From Gaiellaceae bacterium (GTDB lineage: Bacteria > Actinomycetota > Thermoleophilia > Gaiellales > Gaiellaceae): 63,996 nt of DNA. Positions 56,009 through 63,867 of the stretch are shown piece by piece. The DNA lies in NCBI GenBank assembly GCA_021323315.1, contig JAJTCQ010000005.1, positions 1 to 63,996 on the forward strand. Reading direction: 5' to 3'. Both the position numbers and the translations under genes were made by a program. The notes beneath the pieces were generated by a model. That model was not told where the DNA came from. It was given only the letters and a program-made list of their open reading frames with translations, and searched no databases. Each line of letters starts with the position of its first letter. Position 1 is the first letter of the stretch.

Positions 56009-59000
56009 TCGACCTCCCTGTACGCGGGCCCACGCTCACCGGCGAAGGCGTGCCTCGTGGCGCCGCCGACCAGCAGCGCGGCGAGGACGGCGAACGCGGC
56101 GAGGCCAACGGCCACGAGCAGCGGGTCGACGACCAGCGCGAGAGGCGGCTCCGCATCGGCGCCGCGGGCAGTCACCGTGACGACGCGCGTGACGAGGAGG
56201 AGCAGCGCGAGGCCAGTCGCGATCCCACCGACGAGCCCGACCGCCGAGACCGTCGCCGCACGCGCCCTCACGACCCGGCGGAGGAAGCCCGGCGAGGCAC
56301 CCTGCGCCTCGAGATCGAAGTGCTCGCCGCGGTCGTCGCGCAGGTCTGCGCGGACCGCGAGCGCGAGCCCGAGCACGGCGAGCAGCAGCGCGACGGCGGC
56401 CGTTCCCACGAGCGCGAGCAAGGTGCCCTGCGCGAGCGGATCCTCGCGAGCCTCTCTTTCGACATCGTCGCGCACCGCCGCGTCGAGGACGCGGAACGGA
56501 GCGCGCGTCAGCGCGACGGAAACGGCTGCTTGCGTCCCGGGCGCGAAGTCGAGCCAGACCTCGTTCTCGCGGGCGCCTCCGGGCGCTTGGGCGTTGATCG
56601 CCGTTCGCAGGGCAACGCGATCCCCGACGACGGCGTCCCCCTCGGTCCCCGGGAACCGCTCCACGACGGCCGCGATGCGCACCGGCACCGATCCGCCGCC
56701 GATCTGCAGCGGGATGACCTCACCGACGCCGCCGGCGATCTCGGCAAGACGTGGCGTGACGAGCACGGCCGGCGGCGCGTCGTCCGTGGGCTGCGACACG
56801 CGGAGGCCGGAGGTGCGCTGCAGCGTGAGCGGAACACGGACGCGGACGCCGCTCGGCGTCGGTCGCACGACCGATCCGCCCACTCCGATCCAGCCGCGAA
56901 GGCGCCGGGCGAGCGGCCCGGAGATCGGAACCGTCGCGAAGAACGCGACGCCCGCATCTGCCCCGCGCTCGATGAGGCGCGGCGGTGGGACGATCTCGAG
57001 GGCGGTCAGGAGGGCTTCGGCGGGAACACGAGCAGTGAGCGTCGTCGACCTGCGCGGCCTCGCCTCGCCGAGCTCGACGCGACGGAACGAGCCGTCGTCC
57101 GAACGGACGATGGCCGCCAGCGACACGAGGCCGGGAGCGACCCGCAGTGCGATGCGGCCAGTCGCCAGCGGAATCCCTCTCATCTCGGCCGACCCGTCGG
57201 GATCGACGAGCGCGGCGAGCTCCGCGCGTCCTCTCCCCGACGCCCATTCGCTCCGCCAGACGCCGACGTCCTCGATCGCGGCCCCGTCGAGGCCGAGGAC
57301 GGTGACGCCGCTCACGCGCTCGGCTCGCCCGGCACCGCCCCGAACGCGGAGCACGGGCCGGGCGGCGCCGTCGCCGGCGAGCTCGTCGAACCGCTCGAGC
57401 GGTGCCGCCTCGAACACGCGGACGAGATTCTGCAGCTGTTCTCGCACGACGACGTCATGCGGAACCCGGAAAGCCGCTTGCTCGCGGTCACCGCGCACGA
57501 GCGTGGCGCGATAGCCCTCGGCGAGCAACGCCACGGCGAAGGCGATCGTCAGGAATGCGACGGTGGCCACCGCCGCGCCAGGCCCCCGCGCCAACCCGAT
57601 CGCCGCGAGCCGCGAGGCGAGCCCTCGCGACCCGCGGTCCGCCCTGAACCGAGCAAGCGCCGGGAAGATCCTCGCGACAGCGAGCGCTGCCGCAATGGCG
57701 ATGAGACCCGGGAGGAGCAGGAGCACGAGCGCACTCCCCTCACCTCGCGCCAGCCGATCCTCGTCGGCTGCGCCGGCGGCGAGCGCGACCGCTACGGCGA
57801 CCAGCGCGGCGACGGCGACGACGTCGAGCGCCCCGATCCGGGATGGGCCGAGCGGGGGGAGCGAGACGGTGATCCACACGAGCACGGTCGCGACGACGGC
57901 CGCCGCCACGGCGAGCGCGATCCCGGCCGGAGAGAGAACGCTCTCGCGAAGCACGTCCGCGACCGGCGCGCCGGCCAACGAGGCAACGATGGCGGCGGCG
58001 GCGGTTCCCGCCAGCCACCCGAGGGCGACACCGACGAGCGCCACCGCACTCGCCTCGAGTCCGCCCAGCAGCCGGAGCTGCCAGGGCTGCGCTCCCGACC
58101 ACGTGAGCCGTCGGCGAGCTGCCCCGAGGTCGCGCCGCATCCCGCGCGCGGCCAGGATCGTGAACGCGAGCAGCAGCGCGGCTCCCTCACCTCCCACGAG
58201 CAGGAGCCGCGTACCCGCGACGTTCGCCGACCGCTCGGCGTCTCGGAGCTCCTCGACCGGTGCGTCGACGCCGAACGACGACGAGCGCTCCGTGAGCTCG
58301 ACCCGCGCTCGCTCGCTCCGCGCGACGAGCTCGTCGACCTGCCACAGCCGAGGAGCACCTGGTGCGATCGGCCACACCCACGCATAGGTCCGGTACGTGC
58401 GGTCGAGCGCCGGAGAGGCGTCGAGCCCGGCGCGGCCTTCGGCGACCACGAGCGGTGGAGGCGGCGGGCGATGGTACTCGCTCGTGTCGCCGAGCTCGGG
58501 TGGAACCGTCGCATCCGCGACGGCCGCGTCGTTGGACAGGAGGAAGTCGCCGTACAGCCGACGCGACCGCAGCGTCGCCGTGCCGACCTCGACGAGCCGA
58601 AGCTCCGGCGCATCCGGGAGAGCGCCGCGACCGCGCAACCTCAGCACCTCGCAGCGCTCCGGCTCACATCGACGCGGGAGCCGGCCCGACCGGAGGAGCA
58701 CGTGGTCGGCGACGCCCTCGATCGCCGTGATGCCGACGAAGCGCCCGGCCACCGTGCTCTCGCGGAACAAGACGAGCGGGGTCGGGCCGTCGAGGCCGAG
58801 CCCTGCGAACGCCTCGTCGACGGCCCCGTCGAGCGACGCAAGCCGCTCGCTCGAGTCGCCGGGAATCCCGAACCACGCAGCACGCACCGATCTCTCGGAC
58901 GCAGGAATGCGCTCGATCGCCAGCGCCGTCGAGCGGTCGGTGGCGATCGTCACGCCGGCGAGCACACCGGCCAGGACGACGGTCGCGGCGACGAGTCCCA

Positions 59001-59079
59001 GGATCGCGACGACCGCGCCGCTGTCCCTCCGCCGGAGGCGCTTCCAGGCGAGGCCGGCGACGACGGTCGCGGCGCTCAG
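56005..59079 (-). CDS. large FtsX-type ABC permease, probable CTG start
   Basis: 1024 residues from the start proposed here. One N-terminal membrane helix (AVVAILGLVAATVVLAGVLA) precedes a large outer domain. Four helices follow from about residue 325 (LLLVGGEGAALLLAFTILAA), then a second outer domain and a C-terminal FtsX set (LLALVGTAAVALLLAVLGLA). It thus equals two MacB/FtsX half-permeases in one chain. The nearest standard start (GTG 59211) overlaps the CGNR gene by 136 bases, whereas CTG 59079 makes a CTGA overlap and a natural N-terminus. Such systems usually move lipids, lipoproteins or peptides, or work as mechanotransmitters. Substrate unknown. Confidence 0.78.
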   Translation of the reverse strand: MSAATVVAGLAWKRLRRRDSGAVVAILGLVAATVVLAGVLAGVTIATDRSTALAIERIPASERSVRAAWFGIPGDSSERLASLDGAVDEAFAGLGLDGPTPLVLFRESTVAGRFVGITAIEGVADHVLLRSGRLPRRCEPERCEVLRLRGRGALPDAPELRLVEVGTATLRSRRLYGDFLLSNDAAVADATVPPELGDTSEYHRPPPPPLVVAEGRAGLDASPALDRTYRTYAWVWPIAPGAPRLWQVDELVARSERARVELTERSSSFGVDAPVEELRDAERSANVAGTRLLLVGGEGAALLLAFTILAARGMRRDLGAARRRLTWSGAQPWQLRLLGGLEASAVALVGVALGWLAGTAAAAIVASLAGAPVADVLRESVLSPAGIALAVAAAVVATVLVWITVSLPPLGPSRIGALDVVAVAALVAVAVALAAGAADEDRLARGEGSALVLLLLPGLIAIAAALAVARIFPALARFRADRGSRGLASRLAAIGLARGPGAAVATVAFLTIAFAVALLAEGYRATLVRGDREQAAFRVPHDVVVREQLQNLVRVFEAAPLERFDELAGDGAARPVLRVRGGAGRAERVSGVTVLGLDGAAIEDVGVWRSEWASGRGRAELAALVDPDGSAEMRGIPLATGRIALRVAPGLVSLAAIVRSDDGSFRRVELGEARPRRSTTLTARVPAEALLTALEIVPPPRLIERGADAGVAFFATVPISGPLARRLRGWIGVGGSVVRPTPSGVRVRVPLTLQRTSGLRVSQPTDDAPPAVLVTPRLAEIAGGVGEVIPLQIGGGSVPVRIAAVVERFPGTEGDAVVGDRVALRTAINAQAPGGARENEVWLDFAPGTQAAVSVALTRAPFRVLDAAVRDDVEREAREDPLAQGTLLALVGTAAVALLLAVLGLALAVRADLRDDRGEHFDLEAQGASPGFLRRVVRARAATVSAVGLVGGIATGLALLLLVTRVVTVTARGADAEPPLALVVDPLLVAVGLAAFAVLAALLVGGATRHAFAGERGPAYREVE

Positions 59080-59660
59080 CGTCCAGCCCTCTTGCGCTCG
59101 CGATACGCCGCCGACTTGGTCCGGCTCCCGCAGATCGACATCGAGCACCACGTGGACGAGGCGTTCCGCGACGCGTCGAAGAACAGCCAGCCGCAGTGCG
59201 GCCCGGGACACGACTTGAGCCGCTTCCAGGCCCCGGAGGCCTGCGCCTCGAACACCCGCGTGAGGATCTGGGCGAACGCGCCGTTCACCCCGTCCTCGGC
59301 CGGTTCGAGCCTCACGTCGCCTCGCTCGCCCAGGCCGAAGCGCAGTGGTGTCTCGGCGGCGAGCGACGCGAACTCCGCCCGCAACGCATCGTCCGCTTCC
59401 GCGCCGCGCGTGTTGCGTTTCGCAAGCTCTCGAAGGACGTCACGGAGCGCCCGAGCCCGCACGAACGAGCTCGCATCCACGGTTGCGTCGCTCGAGACGA
59501 GGTCGCGCGCCTGCAGCCACGCCGCGAGCAACTCGGGGGTCGCGATGTCGTCGACAGCCCACACCGCGATCTCGGTGTTCACGAAGTCCTGTACGAAATC
59601 GAGCGGTGGCGGCGCCGGCGCACGGCCGGCGGGTTGGAACCCGGGCGGAACAGCCTTCAC
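59076..59660 (-). CDS. CGNR zinc-finger / ABATE-domain regulator
   Basis: 194 residues. Residues 18-140 form the ABATE domain (LDFVQDFVNTEIAVW, ARALRDVLRELAKR, LRAEFASLAAETPLRFG). The C-terminal finger has CPGPHCGWLFFDASRNASST, WCSMSICGSR and AYRERKRAGR. The usual CGNR is CGSR here. The family is thought to be DNA-binding, responding to a small ligand through ABATE. TACTCT is 7 bases before the GTG at 59660. It is the first gene of an operon running into the ABC exporter through a CTGA overlap, so it very likely controls that exporter. Confidence 0.82.
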   Translation of the reverse strand: MKAVPPGFQPAGRAPAPPPLDFVQDFVNTEIAVWAVDDIATPELLAAWLQARDLVSSDATVDASSFVRARALRDVLRELAKRNTRGAEADDALRAEFASLAAETPLRFGLGERGDVRLEPAEDGVNGAFAQILTRVFEAQASGAWKRLKSCPGPHCGWLFFDASRNASSTWCSMSICGSRTKSAAYRERKRAGR

Positions 59661-59667
59661 CGGTGAA

Positions 59668-59673
59668 AGAGTA
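59668..59673 (-). promoter_or_regulatory. -10 hexamer of the CGNR-ABC operon
   Basis: TACTCT on the minus strand, 7 bases before the GTG at 59660. Confidence 0.45.
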
Positions 59674-59687
59674 TCGGTGGTGCCTCC

Positions 59688-59716
59688 GACACCGTCAAAC
59701 AGGAAACGTCGGTGTC
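59688..59716. promoter_or_regulatory. GACACCG / CGGTGTC inverted repeat upstream of the CGNR gene
   Basis: Arms at 59688-59694 and 59710-59716, spacer 15 bases, centres about two helix turns apart. It lies just upstream of the -10 box of the CGNR operon and touches the stop codon of the next minus gene. A dimeric self-regulator site is a fair guess. Confidence 0.4.
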
Positions 59717-60071
59717 AGCGCTTCACGCCGTGCACGGGCCTGCCCGCTGCCTCCCACGCGTAGTAGGACGCGCTCGGGCCGAATCCCCTCTCGTAGTCGA
59801 CGATCCGCGGGTTGCGACCCACTTCCTTCGCGCGCTGCGCGTGCCACAGGAGATTCGGATCGTCGCGCTCCTCCCACACGAGCACGAGGTGCGCCGCGGT
59901 CATGAAGTCCGCGACGAAGGTGCACCCCTCGGCGGGACAGGGGAATGGGTCGGTACGCACGCAGAACCAGCCGCCATGGTCGCCGTCGTCCTCGCCCTCC
60001 CACAGCTTTTCGTCCGACTCGAGGTCGACATCCGAGAGAACGGCGGCCCCCGGCCGAAGCTCCGACTCCAC
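59715..60071 (-). CDS. hypothetical protein with a C2H2-like zinc motif
   Basis: 118 residues, acidic. The segment FPCPAEGCTFVADFMTAAHL carries Cys-x4-Cys and a histidine 11 residues on, like part of a zinc finger. The rest has HLVLVWEERDDPNLLWHAQR and GPSASYYAWEAAGRPVHGVK. No signal peptide or membrane segment. TATTGT lies 6 bases before the GTG start. I do not recognise a family. It is divergent from the patatin gene with overlapping promoters, so the two may be controlled together. Confidence 0.6.
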   Translation of the reverse strand: MESELRPGAAVLSDVDLESDEKLWEGEDDGDHGGWFCVRTDPFPCPAEGCTFVADFMTAAHLVLVWEERDDPNLLWHAQRAKEVGRNPRIVDYERGFGPSASYYAWEAAGRPVHGVKR

Positions 60072-60076
60072 GGGGG

Positions 60077-60083
60077 CACAATA
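60077..60083. promoter_or_regulatory. overlapping divergent -10 boxes
   Basis: CACAATA: ACAATA read on the minus strand is TATTGT (6 bases before the GTG at 60071), and CACAAT on the plus strand is 6 bases before the GTG at 60089. Five of six bases are shared. Confidence 0.45.
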
Positions 60084-60088
60084 GCCAG

Positions 60089-61237
60089 GTGCCCGACACC
60101 GACCGACGCGACGTCGCCCTCGTCCTGTCGGGCGGCGGCATCAACGGGATCCTGCTCGAGCTCGGCTTCCTGCGACGTCTCTCGGAGACACCGCTGTGGG
60201 CGCGAGTCGGCTGGATCTACGGGACGTCGGCAGGTGCGCTCGCGGGCTCGATGGCGGCGCTGGGACGGCTCGACGACCTCGAGGAGTTCCTCCTCGGCCT
60301 GTCGCCGGAGGACGCGTTCCGACCACGTGCCGTGTGGCAGTTCCCCGGCGGGCTGCACGACTACACGCTGCCGGCGACGGTCGCCCACCGGGTCGGCGAG
60401 CCGGAGGAGCTCGGGCTCGCGCTCGCCCGCTCCGAGATCGAGCTCGTCGTCTACGCGACCGACGTCAGCGACTACCCCGAGGGGGACGAGGCACGCGACT
60501 TCGAGCTCGAGTACTCGTCGCGGAAGACCGAGCCCGACGTGATGGGACGGGCGATCCTTGCGTCGGCCGCCATCAGCGGGCTCGTGCTCCCGATCAGGCT
60601 GGACGGGCGCATCGCAACGGACGGCGGCTGGGTGCGGAACTTCCCGTTCGAGCACGCGTATCGCAATCCGGACGTCTCGGCCATCGCGGCGTTCCGGTAC
60701 GTCGCGAGCTATCCGGCAACGAACTCCGCGTACCTGGAGCGGACGCGCGAGCGTCTGGAGCGATTCCGGGCCGTCCCTCCTGTTCGTGCGCTCCTCGCGG
60801 AAGTGCGGCTGGCGCAGGAGCGGTCGTCGCGCGGCGAGCCGGCGCACTACGGCGAGCTGATCGTCCGCCTCATGCGGGTCGCGTTCGCGCGCAACGCCGT
60901 GGTGGAGGAGCGGATCGCGCGCGACCGCGATCTCTCGGTGGAGGAGCTTCGACGGCTACGCGAGGATGTCGTCGCAACTGCCGTCGGTGCAGCGGTGCCG
61001 TGGCGACGACGCCGGCTGCGAGCCGAGCTCGAATCGCGATTCGGGTCGGCGCGCTTCCCGTTCCGCCACGATCGACACGTCCCGACGTTGATCGTCCGGG
61101 CGACGACCGGCGAGTTAGGCCTCGATCCGACGTTCCGCGGCGACACGCCGTGGCCAGACGCGGTGAAACGCGAGCTGATCGAACGCGGCTACAAGCTCAC
61201 CGACGAGGCGCTGGCCGGAAGCGAGCTTGCACGCTGA
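60089..61237 (+). CDS. patatin-like phospholipase
   Basis: 382 residues. The oxyanion loop GGGING is at 15-20, the nucleophile Ser47 is in YGTSAGALAG (GxSxG), and the dyad aspartate Asp178 is in IATDGGWVRNFP. It should hydrolyse acyl esters of lipids with a Ser-Asp dyad. The C-terminal about 150 residues are helical and arginine-rich, unlike short bacterial patatins. The GTG start follows the -10 box by 6 bases, so the mRNA is probably leaderless. No signal peptide, so intracellular lipid or storage granules are likely targets. Confidence 0.87.
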   Translation: MPDTDRRDVALVLSGGGINGILLELGFLRRLSETPLWARVGWIYGTSAGALAGSMAALGRLDDLEEFLLGLSPEDAFRPRAVWQFPGGLHDYTLPATVAHRVGEPEELGLALARSEIELVVYATDVSDYPEGDEARDFELEYSSRKTEPDVMGRAILASAAISGLVLPIRLDGRIATDGGWVRNFPFEHAYRNPDVSAIAAFRYVASYPATNSAYLERTRERLERFRAVPPVRALLAEVRLAQERSSRGEPAHYGELIVRLMRVAFARNAVVEERIARDRDLSVEELRRLREDVVATAVGAAVPWRRRRLRAELESRFGSARFPFRHDRHVPTLIVRATTGELGLDPTFRGDTPWPDAVKRELIERGYKLTDEALAGSELAR

Positions 61238-61287
61238 CCCGTACTGCAGTTCAGTCGAAGGAGCGACGCGGCCGCGACAGCGGACGT

Positions 61288-61346
61288 CTTCAGGGATTGT
61301 CGCGCGAGCGGAGCCCGCACTCGCGGGCTCCGCTCCCTGCGGGAAA
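61288..61346. repeat. 60-bp intergenic hairpin repeat, copy B
   Basis: Same ends as the copy at 7409-7468: CTTCAGGGAT (61288-61297) and CTGCGGGAAA (61337-61346), with CGCGCGAGCGG at 61301-61311. The centre is a perfect 13-bp stem, GAGCGGAGCCCGC / GCGGGCTCCGCTC (61306-61335, 4-base loop). It sits between the convergent patatin and HtrA genes, where it may also terminate transcription. The remaining 194-base gap shows nothing else. Confidence 0.6.
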
Positions 61347-61431
61347 GGAAGGTCGGCAGGGATCCGGGCAGGCAGTCGGACCCCTTGCCGATGCAGGTGA
61401 GCAGGCCCCGGAGACCGGGCCGTGCTCGCGG

Positions 61432-62610
61432 CTATCCCTGGGGGGAGGCGGGCTGGCGTCCGAGCGTGACTGTCACGCTCGTTCGTGATGCGTCGCGATA
61501 GATCACGAGCTTGACCTTGTCTCCCGGCTTCTTGCCGGAGATCGCGTCGCGAAGCTCTTCGACCGAGGAGATCGTCTTGCCTTCGAACGCGACGATGATG
61601 TCGCCGCCGAGGGTGTAGCTCACACCCGCGACGACGACCTCGGTCTCGCCGCCCTGGATGCCCGCCTTGTCGGCGCCGCTCTCGTCCGTCACGGATCCGA
61701 CGAGGACACCGGTCTCGACGGGGAGGTTGTACCTCTCGGCCACGTCGTCGGTCAGGGCCTGGCCGCTGATGCCGAGATAGGCGTGGTCGACGCGTCCGGT
61801 GCGCAGGATCTGCGCGATGACGTCCTTCACCGTGTTCGAGGGGACGGCGAACCCGATCCCGACGTTTCCGGTCGCGCTCGATCCCGTCCCGGTCTCGATC
61901 TGTGTGTTGACGCCGATCACCTGGCCACGTGCGTTCAGCAGCGGCCCACCCGAGTTGCCGGGGTTGATCGGCGCATCCGTCTGGATGACGTGATCGATCG
62001 TGAAGCTGTTGGGCGCCTGGATGAGACGCTGGAGCGCGCTGACGATGCCCGCGGTCACCGTACGGTCGAGGCCGAAGGGATTGCCGATCGCGACCACCGG
62101 GTCACCGACGCGCACGGCGTCCGAGTTGCCCATGGAGAGAGGTGTGAGCGCGCTCGCGGCGGTCTCGACGCGGAGGACCGCGAGGTCGGTCGACGGGTCC
62201 GTACCGACGACTTCGGCCTGCACCGTGTCGCGGTTCGAGAAGCTGACCGTGACCTGCCCCGCGTCGCGGACGACGTGGTAGTTCGTGACGATGTGCCCGG
62301 ACTTGTCGATGACGAATCCCGAGCCGAGCGCGGCGTTCTGCCCAAAGGGACTCGTCGAGCTGGACGTCGAGTTGTCGCTGGCGTTGATGCGAACGACGCC
62401 CGACGAAGCGCGCTCGTAGATCTCGTTCACGGACATCGCGTCGCCGGATGCCGGGGCGAGCGCGGGCGACGGCGCGGCAGCTGTCTCGGTCACGACGGTC
62501 GTCGTCGAGTCGAGGCCGCCCAGAAGAGCGACGCCTCCGACTGCGACAGCGCCGCCGAGAATGGCGGCTGCAACGAGAGCGGCTCCGGACCGCAGCGACG
62601 CGAACGACAT
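61432..62610 (-). CDS. HtrA/DegP-type serine protease with PDZ domain
   Basis: 392 residues. One N-terminal membrane anchor (LVAAAILGGAVAVGGVALLG) is followed by a Thr/Ala/Pro-rich linker, the protease domain and one PDZ domain. Triad: His112 in TNYHVVRD, Asp142 in PSTDLAVLR and Ser220 in NPGNSGGPLLN. The PDZ region includes AYLGISGQALTDDVAERYNL and KPGDKVKLVIYRD. It degrades or refolds damaged proteins outside the membrane. TATAAC is 9 bases before the ATG. It forms part of the cell-envelope stress repertoire, along with the cyclophilin lipoprotein. Confidence 0.93.
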   Translation of the reverse strand: MSFASLRSGAALVAAAILGGAVAVGGVALLGGLDSTTTVVTETAAAPSPALAPASGDAMSVNEIYERASSGVVRINASDNSTSSSTSPFGQNAALGSGFVIDKSGHIVTNYHVVRDAGQVTVSFSNRDTVQAEVVGTDPSTDLAVLRVETAASALTPLSMGNSDAVRVGDPVVAIGNPFGLDRTVTAGIVSALQRLIQAPNSFTIDHVIQTDAPINPGNSGGPLLNARGQVIGVNTQIETGTGSSATGNVGIGFAVPSNTVKDVIAQILRTGRVDHAYLGISGQALTDDVAERYNLPVETGVLVGSVTDESGADKAGIQGGETEVVVAGVSYTLGGDIIVAFEGKTISSVEELRDAISGKKPGDKVKLVIYRDASRTSVTVTLGRQPASPQG

Positions 62611-62679
62611 GACTCGAGCGTTATAGCCCGGTCGCCATGAACCCCGGGTTAGCCGCCGTTAAGCGCCCGTTGCCGTGGC

Positions 62680-63867
62680 TCAGGCGATCAGCAGACCCGT
62701 GACGTACATGGTCGCGACGCCGGCGATGAAGCCGACGATCGCGTGTCCCGACCGGAGGCCGCCCGGAGCGTTGCGAGCGACGTAGCGCCCGACCTCGACG
62801 ACGACCTGGAACGCCGCGCCTGCCGCGATCGCGAAGAAGAGCGCGATGAGGACGTCGCTCGACGTGTAGCCGCCGATCCAGGTGCCGAGGATCGTGGGAG
62901 CGCCGGCGACGAGTGCAAGGCCCGCCAGCACGATCAGCGTGACGCGCGTCTTGGCGACCGGTGTGGCGATGCCGAGGCCCTCCGTGACGTTGTGGATCAT
63001 GAAGCCGACGATCAGGAATGCGCCCAGCTGGAGCTCCCCGATCGCAAACGATGCGCCGATCGCGAGCCCTTCGCCCAGGTTGTGGAGGCCGATGCCGACC
63101 GCGATGAGGAACGCGAGCGTGAGCCCGGTCGCCGCCGCGCCGCGCGTGAGCCGCGCCGCGAGCGCAGTCATCCCGAGGAAGCTCAGCGCGACGCCGAGAA
63201 GGACCAGACCGGAGCCGCCGAGAGACGCCGGGAGCCCGGCCTGCAGGTCGAACGCCTCGGACAACGCCTCGACCCCGAGGAAGGAGAGCAGTCCGGCCGT
63301 GAACGCCATGAACGCCGAGAGCCAGACCGGGCTGGCCTGCCGCAGTGCCGGCAGCCAAAGGAGGCCGAGCGCGACGGGCAGCACGCCCACGAGGAGCCCG
63401 ATCAGGGCGTACCCGAGGAAGCCCTCCACGGACGGCTGTGGCGTCTCGATCGCCGCGGGAATCTCCTCGACGGTCTCGATCCCGGTCGAGCTCGTGACCC
63501 CCACGGTGATGGGCTCGCCGTCGACCCAGTCGAAGGGCACGACGATCGTGCTCGACCGCAGCCGCCCGAGCGTCGTCGGGCCTTCGACCGTGAACGGCAC
63601 GATCGCGTCGTCGACGTTGACGTTGGCGATGGTCAGGTCGTCCGGCTGCGGGTTCCGGACCGTGATCCGGATCTCGCCTGGCGAGAACTCGACCCGACGG
63701 ATGTCGAACTCGTCGGCCGGCGGCGGATTCGTCCCTACGAGGTCGGCAAGCGACGACCCGCTGTTCACGACGAGGCCGACCGCGAGCGCGAGCAGCAGCA
63801 CCGGTACGACGGCCCAGATCCGCCAGTCGAGACGGCTGCGGCCCGGTGCCGCCGACTGCGCCTCCAC
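62680..63867 (-). CDS. ZIP-family metal transporter with an added N-terminal outer domain
   Basis: 395 residues. A first helix (about 18-35, IWAVVPVLLLALAVGLVVNS) leads into about 110 residues of beta-rich, non-membrane sequence (RRVEFSPGEIRITVRNPQPD, VDDAIVPFTVEG). Then come eight ZIP helices, with the metal motifs HNLGEG in VGIGLHNLGEGLAIGASFA and HNVTEG in GFMIHNVTEGLGIA. ZIP proteins bring zinc, iron or manganese into the cytoplasm. The extra domain looks cupredoxin- or Ig-like, which is not usual for ZIP. GTG shares one base with the stop of the multicopper oxidase gene upstream (TAGTG). Confidence 0.85.
   Translation of the reverse strand: MEAQSAAPGRSRLDWRIWAVVPVLLLALAVGLVVNSGSSLADLVGTNPPPADEFDIRRVEFSPGEIRITVRNPQPDDLTIANVNVDDAIVPFTVEGPTTLGRLRSSTIVVPFDWVDGEPITVGVTSSTGIETVEEIPAAIETPQPSVEGFLGYALIGLLVGVLPVALGLLWLPALRQASPVWLSAFMAFTAGLLSFLGVEALSEAFDLQAGLPASLGGSGLVLLGVALSFLGMTALAARLTRGAAATGLTLAFLIAVGIGLHNLGEGLAIGASFAIGELQLGAFLIVGFMIHNVTEGLGIATPVAKTRVTLIVLAGLALVAGAPTILGTWIGGYTSSDVLIALFFAIAAGAAFQVVVEVGRYVARNAPGGLRSGHAIVGFIAGVATMYVTGLLIA

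Noticed and set aside
55984-59763. Very long plus-strand open frame opposite the FtsX permease and CGNR genes
   Set aside because: The translation is Arg/Asp/Gly-rich low complexity without domains. The minus strand gives membrane helices and coupled starts. It is a mirror effect of G+C-rich codons.
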